Below are positions 28,609 to 32,352 of a stretch of DNA of 32,352 nt, piece by piece. The stretch comes from a virus: positions 1 through 32,352 of IMG/VR virus record IMGVR_UViG_3300028392_001411, one strand, 5' to 3'. The notes beneath the pieces are model-generated. The model was not told where the DNA came from, ran no database searches, and saw nothing but the letters and a program-made list of their open reading frames with translations. The position numbers and the translations under genes are program-made. How positions within the stretch are numbered: the first letter of the stretch is position 1; every line of letters starts with the position of its first letter.

Positions 28609-31600
28609 GTGAACTTATCTGAACTATTTAGAAATCCTAAATTAGCATTATCCGAAGGTGGCAATGTATCTAGCCAAAGTCCAGGCTGGCAAGGGGTACC
28701 AGGTGATCATCAAGCACAAGAATTAGATCTACATGTTCATGACCGTAGTTATGTACAAGATGTAGTAAGTCAAACGCTACATTCAATTAATAATGCGTTT
28801 ACTCAGCAATTTAAAGAACCGCTATGGCATGAAAATTCTGTAGAGACTCAAAAGTTTCTAAGCGGCAGTACTTTACAATTTATGGATAAGAAAATACCCG
28901 ATGAAGAATTTGTCCGAGTCAAACCCAAAGTTGGTGATATTGATACACAAGCAACTGACAAACATGCTGAAACAATTAGACAATTCTTACAAAATAACAC
29001 AGGTAAAATGTTTGGCAATGCTATGTTGTTGGGATTTACTCCAGGTAATAGTCAATGGGTTAGCCTATGGGAGATCAAATTAAAAGATTTACCTGTTAAA
29101 ATTCAAATTGACTTTGAATACGGAGCACATGAAGCTGAAACGGGATTACCCACAGAGTGGCAATCATATAGTCATAGCAGTTCGTGGGATGACATATCTC
29201 AAAACATTAAAGGTGTATTCCACAAATTTTTAGATCGTGCATTACCCTATTCTCAGGCCAGTACCAAATATGTTGCTCGTGTATTAAAGAAAAGTACAAA
29301 GATATCTGATACACCTATAACTGATAGTGATTATAGTTTTGCTGTTAGCGGTCCAAGCGGTGGTGGTGTAAGTCAGAAATATGTTCCTTACATGGATCCT
29401 GCTACTGGGCAACCTATGGAAAAGGATGGCATTCCTGTAATGCAATTACTCGAACCCAGTGCAAGACAATACATACAAAATCTTGGTCAACAATTTGAAA
29501 TCTTCTTTGGTAGAAAACCCAAAGGCAATGATCAAGAACTTAAAAATAGTTTTGTCGGTACAGTACAACTGATTGCCAAATATCTTGACGAACAAAAGAA
29601 AGAAGAAATAGCACAACGTTTCTTTAGTATATGTTTTGAACCAGGTAGTCAAATGATCACCAAAAATGATCCGGCAAGAGACCGCGATATTAAATTTGCT
29701 GCCATAGATTGGATGTTGGAAAATATGAAGTTAGCCAATGCTGCTAGTTTAAGAAAACAAGCAATTGAAATGGCTACTACTTATGCTGCTGCATTTCAAA
29801 ACAAGGCTGTTAAACCATTAAAAGAAGAAGCACAGGTCAAAGCACAATTCCGAAAAGGTATGCCACACTTACACGATCTTAAGCCTGCTGATTTGTTAGA
29901 TTTATTAGACGAAATTCACGACGGAAACGGCAATTTTAAACTACAAAACATTCCTTTAAACGTCAAAGTAGACGGGTTCGGTGGCAGATTTGGTAAGAAT
30001 TCTGAAGGTAAGCCTTTCATGGGCACCAGTAGAACAGAACCCAGATATACTCCAGGCTTTGTAGCATATCATCAAAAGAAAGGTACTACTGATCCAGAAG
30101 TATTAGGTCGTGCTCAACTATTTGATGAACTATTTGAAGAAATGATGAATGCTGTCAAGTTAGTTGATAGCAAGTTAGGTCCTGGATTCTTAGTTAACAA
30201 ACAAGTTACCTGTGAAGTATTGTATCTACCATTTGCCACAGAAACTCCAGAAGGTAAATTAAAATTTGTAGGCATACACTACGACAAATTACCAGCAGGC
30301 GTTAAACTTGCATTGGTTCCATTCCGTATCACAGATGCTACCACAGGTGATGATTTACCTAACTCAAACAAAATTGTTCAAGAGCTAACCAGCGTAGGAC
30401 AATCAGGCAGTGTTATGTTTATTGATAATAGCCTAACACAGAATGAAGCATTAGATGTTACCGCATTAGTTCCACCTGTTGAGAACATTGATGAACTAAA
30501 AGCCATGTTAGCCAGCAACAAGTTAGAAGCCCGACGTCAGGTTAAGGCAGCATTGGAACCTGTGGCCGCAGCATTAGAGAAAGCAATTATCAATGACCCT
30601 AACATCATTGGCAAAGATATGTTGGGCAAAGACTACGAAGGTATTGTTATCAATAGTCGCCTAGGTCCTATTAAAGTTACCAGTCAAGAACAACGTGATG
30701 TTATCACTGCTAAGAATGCTGCTAAGGTAAATGCAAGAACAGAACGTCCAAGAGGAGATGCTAAGACAGCGGTAGTTGCTATTGGTAGTTTTGTTGGACA
30801 TATTGGTCATGAGCAATTATTTGATTACACATTAAAGAAAGCCGCAGCAGTAGGTGGGGATCCATATTTGTTTATTGGCAATGCACAGGGTAAAGATGAT
30901 CCAATACCACCGGCAGTTAAAGTACAAACTTGGCACAAACTATATCCAGAATATGCTAAGAATATTAGTACCGTGAATGAAGCAGGTGGATCATTACTAC
31001 AAAAGATCAAGCACGAATTAATTAATCCACTACCAGGCAAGCCGCCGCGCTATGATAATGTTATTATTATGGTTGGTGAAGATCAAGCAGGTCTTACTAT
31101 GCCACAGGCATTAATGAAGGGTGTTAATAAATTTTCAGGCTATGAACATGTTAAAGTAAGTTTAGAAATAACACCACGTGGTACTGGTATGAGTTTTACT
31201 AAACTACGAAATATATTAAAAGATCCTAACGCCACTGAACAACAGCAATTAGCCGTTTGGAGCCAAGGATTTGATGTACAAAAATTAGGTGTTAATTGGA
31301 TTAAACACCTAATGGATTTAACAAGGGAAGGTATGGGAATACAACAACCAAAGGCACCTGTGCCACAACCAGAACCTGCTCCTATAGCAGAACAAAGAAT
31401 ATTAAATGCCCTAGTAGAAGGTACCGGTATTGACAGCACACTACGATCCATTATCAACGACATCGGAGAACCTATTACCAATGTCTATGAAACAATGAAA
31501 TTCCAGGCTAAGAAGTATATGGAGAATCATGGCGAACTAGGTCGTGGCTTTAGAATGGTAGCAGCAGGGGTTGGTGGCCGTTGGGTGCAAAATATGTACA

Positions 31601-32352
31601 TAGGTAGACTACACAATGAACTACACGACCTATGCAAATACAATACTCGTAGAACCGTAGATTTACGTGACTTCTTACGTGGAGAAGAAGCAGACGGCGA
31701 ATTAGAAATGAAGAGATCATTTGGCAACATCTCTAATAATCTACCTCCAATATTGGCCAAGTTAGGCGAACAAATCAATGCTCCACAACTGACAAGAAAT
31801 GCTCGTCGTTGGATGCAGAATAAAGCAGAATACGAAAGATACTTAATGGATCTTGAAGCAGACAGTGATGAGCAGGATGAGCCAGCTATTAAGCCACCTA
31901 AAAGTACAGCAGTAGGACAACAGAATGCACAGGTTGATCAGATTGTTAATGATGTATTAAGTAAGATTCCAAAGAACGTTGCCGGGGAGATCCGTAATGC
32001 TATTGCTCGTGCTCCAAACAAATTAGCAGCATTGAAACAAGAGTTGGATAGACATCACGTTAAAATGGCCGAAGGTGTGGCGGAAGGCTCCGAGAACAAT
32101 AACCCAATAGCAAATAAAATATTCTTTGCTCGTAGTAATAAAGCACCCAAAGAATGGAGTTATGACCATGTTGGATTTATAACTCAAGATGGAAAACAAA
32201 TTCAAATGAGTGGGCATAAAGGCAATGACGTATATGTCACTACCGATGTGACTGATGATCCGGAGTTTCCTAAACAAAATATCAAAATTGTATCATTATC
32301 AAAACCAGTATCGGTGCCTACAACCAACTCAGTAGGAGCAGAAAATTGTGGA
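28609..32352 (+). CDS. Giant multidomain protein with three nucleotidyl-transfer domains, probable packaged head polyprotein (at least 1248 aa, cut by window end)
   Basis: Open from GTG 28609 to the window end without a stop. Residues 1-16 (start, then NLSELFRNPKLALSE) look like a capsid-targeting leader ending at a prohead-protease site. About 30-230: pol-beta-like nucleotidyltransferase, G86-S87, D110-I-D112 (KVGDIDTQ), D168 (IQIDFEYG). About 430-700: covalent ligase-like domain, K453-V-D-G (motif I), E536 (CEVLYLP), E677-G-I-V (motif IV), K689 (IKV, motif V). About 718-900: HIGH-type nucleotidyltransferase, H731-I-G-H734 and S862-F-T-K-L-R. After LVE937 comes a helical region. From about 1165: YDHVGFITQDGKQIQMSG ... 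AENCG, like a permuted NlpC/P60 (LRAT/YaeF) domain. Further VE/AE-G strings at 928, 937, 1155 and 1159 could be cleavage sites. Function unknown; RNA/DNA end repair or tagging after injection is one idea. Confidence 0.85.
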   Translation, partial: MNLSELFRNPKLALSEGGNVSSQSPGWQGVPGDHQAQELDLHVHDRSYVQDVVSQTLHSINNAFTQQFKEPLWHENSVETQKFLSGSTLQFMDKKIPDEEFVRVKPKVGDIDTQATDKHAETIRQFLQNNTGKMFGNAMLLGFTPGNSQWVSLWEIKLKDLPVKIQIDFEYGAHEAETGLPTEWQSYSHSSSWDDISQNIKGVFHKFLDRALPYSQASTKYVARVLKKSTKISDTPITDSDYSFAVSGPSGGGVSQKYVPYMDPATGQPMEKDGIPVMQLLEPSARQYIQNLGQQFEIFFGRKPKGNDQELKNSFVGTVQLIAKYLDEQKKEEIAQRFFSICFEPGSQMITKNDPARDRDIKFAAIDWMLENMKLANAASLRKQAIEMATTYAAAFQNKAVKPLKEEAQVKAQFRKGMPHLHDLKPADLLDLLDEIHDGNGNFKLQNIPLNVKVDGFGGRFGKNSEGKPFMGTSRTEPRYTPGFVAYHQKKGTTDPEVLGRAQLFDELFEEMMNAVKLVDSKLGPGFLVNKQVTCEVLYLPFATETPEGKLKFVGIHYDKLPAGVKLALVPFRITDATTGDDLPNSNKIVQELTSVGQSGSVMFIDNSLTQNEALDVTALVPPVENIDELKAMLASNKLEARRQVKAALEPVAAALEKAIINDPNIIGKDMLGKDYEGIVINSRLGPIKVTSQEQRDVITAKNAAKVNARTERPRGDAKTAVVAIGSFVGHIGHEQLFDYTLKKAAAVGGDPYLFIGNAQGKDDPIPPAVKVQTWHKLYPEYAKNISTVNEAGGSLLQKIKHELINPLPGKPPRYDNVIIMVGEDQAGLTMPQALMKGVNKFSGYEHVKVSLEITPRGTGMSFTKLRNILKDPNATEQQQLAVWSQGFDVQKLGVNWIKHLMDLTREGMGIQQPKAPVPQPEPAPIAEQRILNALVEGTGIDSTLRSIINDIGEPITNVYETMKFQAKKYMENHGELGRGFRMVAAGVGGRWVQNMYIGRLHNELHDLCKYNTRRTVDLRDFLRGEEADGELEMKRSFGNISNNLPPILAKLGEQINAPQLTRNARRWMQNKAEYERYLMDLEADSDEQDEPAIKPPKSTAVGQQNAQVDQIVNDVLSKIPKNVAGEIRNAIARAPNKLAALKQELDRHHVKMAEGVAEGSENNNPIANKIFFARSNKAPKEWSYDHVGFITQDGKQIQMSGHKGNDVYVTTDVTDDPEFPKQNIKIVSLSKPVSVPTTNSVGAENCG

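Overview
This 32.4 kb window reads as one continuous piece of a tailed-phage genome of the T4-like (myovirus) supergroup. It resembles aquatic relatives such as cyanophages, pelagiphages and freshwater T4-like phages. Supporting points are a T4 gp44-type clamp loader, PhoH, MazG, QueD, a GroES-like co-chaperonin, UvdE, a collagen-like tail fibre with a self-cleaving S74 chaperone, several small proteins I recognise from marine T4-like phages, short T4-type late promoter motifs (NATAAATA), low GC, and tight packing with many ATGA/TAATG overlaps. A lipoprotein spanin implies a Gram-negative host. No photosynthesis gene, tRNA, rRNA, IS element, CRISPR or integrase was seen, and no gene-free stretch exceeds about 300 bases.

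Layout: 1-2.4 kb, small conserved proteins, ClpP, QueD and MazG. 2.4-5.8 kb, a 2OG-Fe(II) oxygenase-like protein, two glycosyltransferases and UDP-glucuronate decarboxylase, probably for surface glycan or virion decoration. 5.8-7.6 kb, an AbrB-like protein, the UV endonuclease UvdE and a convergent basic-tailed protein. 7.6-12.2 kb, tail fibre and associated structural proteins under late-type promoters. 12.2-16.1 kb, a DnaE fragment, the GroES-like protein, a cytidylyltransferase-like protein, the clamp loader and a glycosyltransferase-like protein. 16.2-16.9 kb, PhoH on the minus strand. 17.1-18.3 kb, two conserved phage proteins. 18.3-22.6 kb, a lysis region (i-spanin, o-spanin, GH19 endolysin, membrane proteins, 3-TM holin). 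22.65-26.9 kb, DnaJ, peptide deformylase, a ClpA-type unfoldase and a conserved protein. 26.9-28.6 kb, structural proteins and a small conserved protein. 28.6 kb to the end, a very large open frame cut off by the window.

Two systems stand out. First, the phage carries both halves of a Clp protease: a ClpP with an intact triad and a ClpA-type double AAA+ unfoldase with a VGF ClpP-docking tripeptide. DnaJ, deformylase and GroES-like genes add to a phage-owned protein quality-control set. Second, the last frame (at least 1248 residues, GTG start) appears to string together three unrelated nucleotidyl-transfer folds: a pol-beta-like domain (GS...DID...D), a covalent ligase-like domain (KVDG...EGIV...IKV) and a HIGH-type domain (HIGH...SFTKLR). 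A possible permuted NlpC/P60-like domain follows. The N terminus and interdomain regions carry sequences resembling T4 capsid-targeting and prohead-protease sites, so it may be a head-packaged polyprotein whose enzymes are injected with the DNA. That is inference, but every motif can be located in the sequence.

Regulation: perfect or near-perfect host sigma70 promoters (TTGACA-N17-TATAAT) at 13357 and 22593 are built into intrinsic terminators, while structural genes follow NATAAATA late motifs. A structured leader, possibly a pseudoknot, precedes queD.
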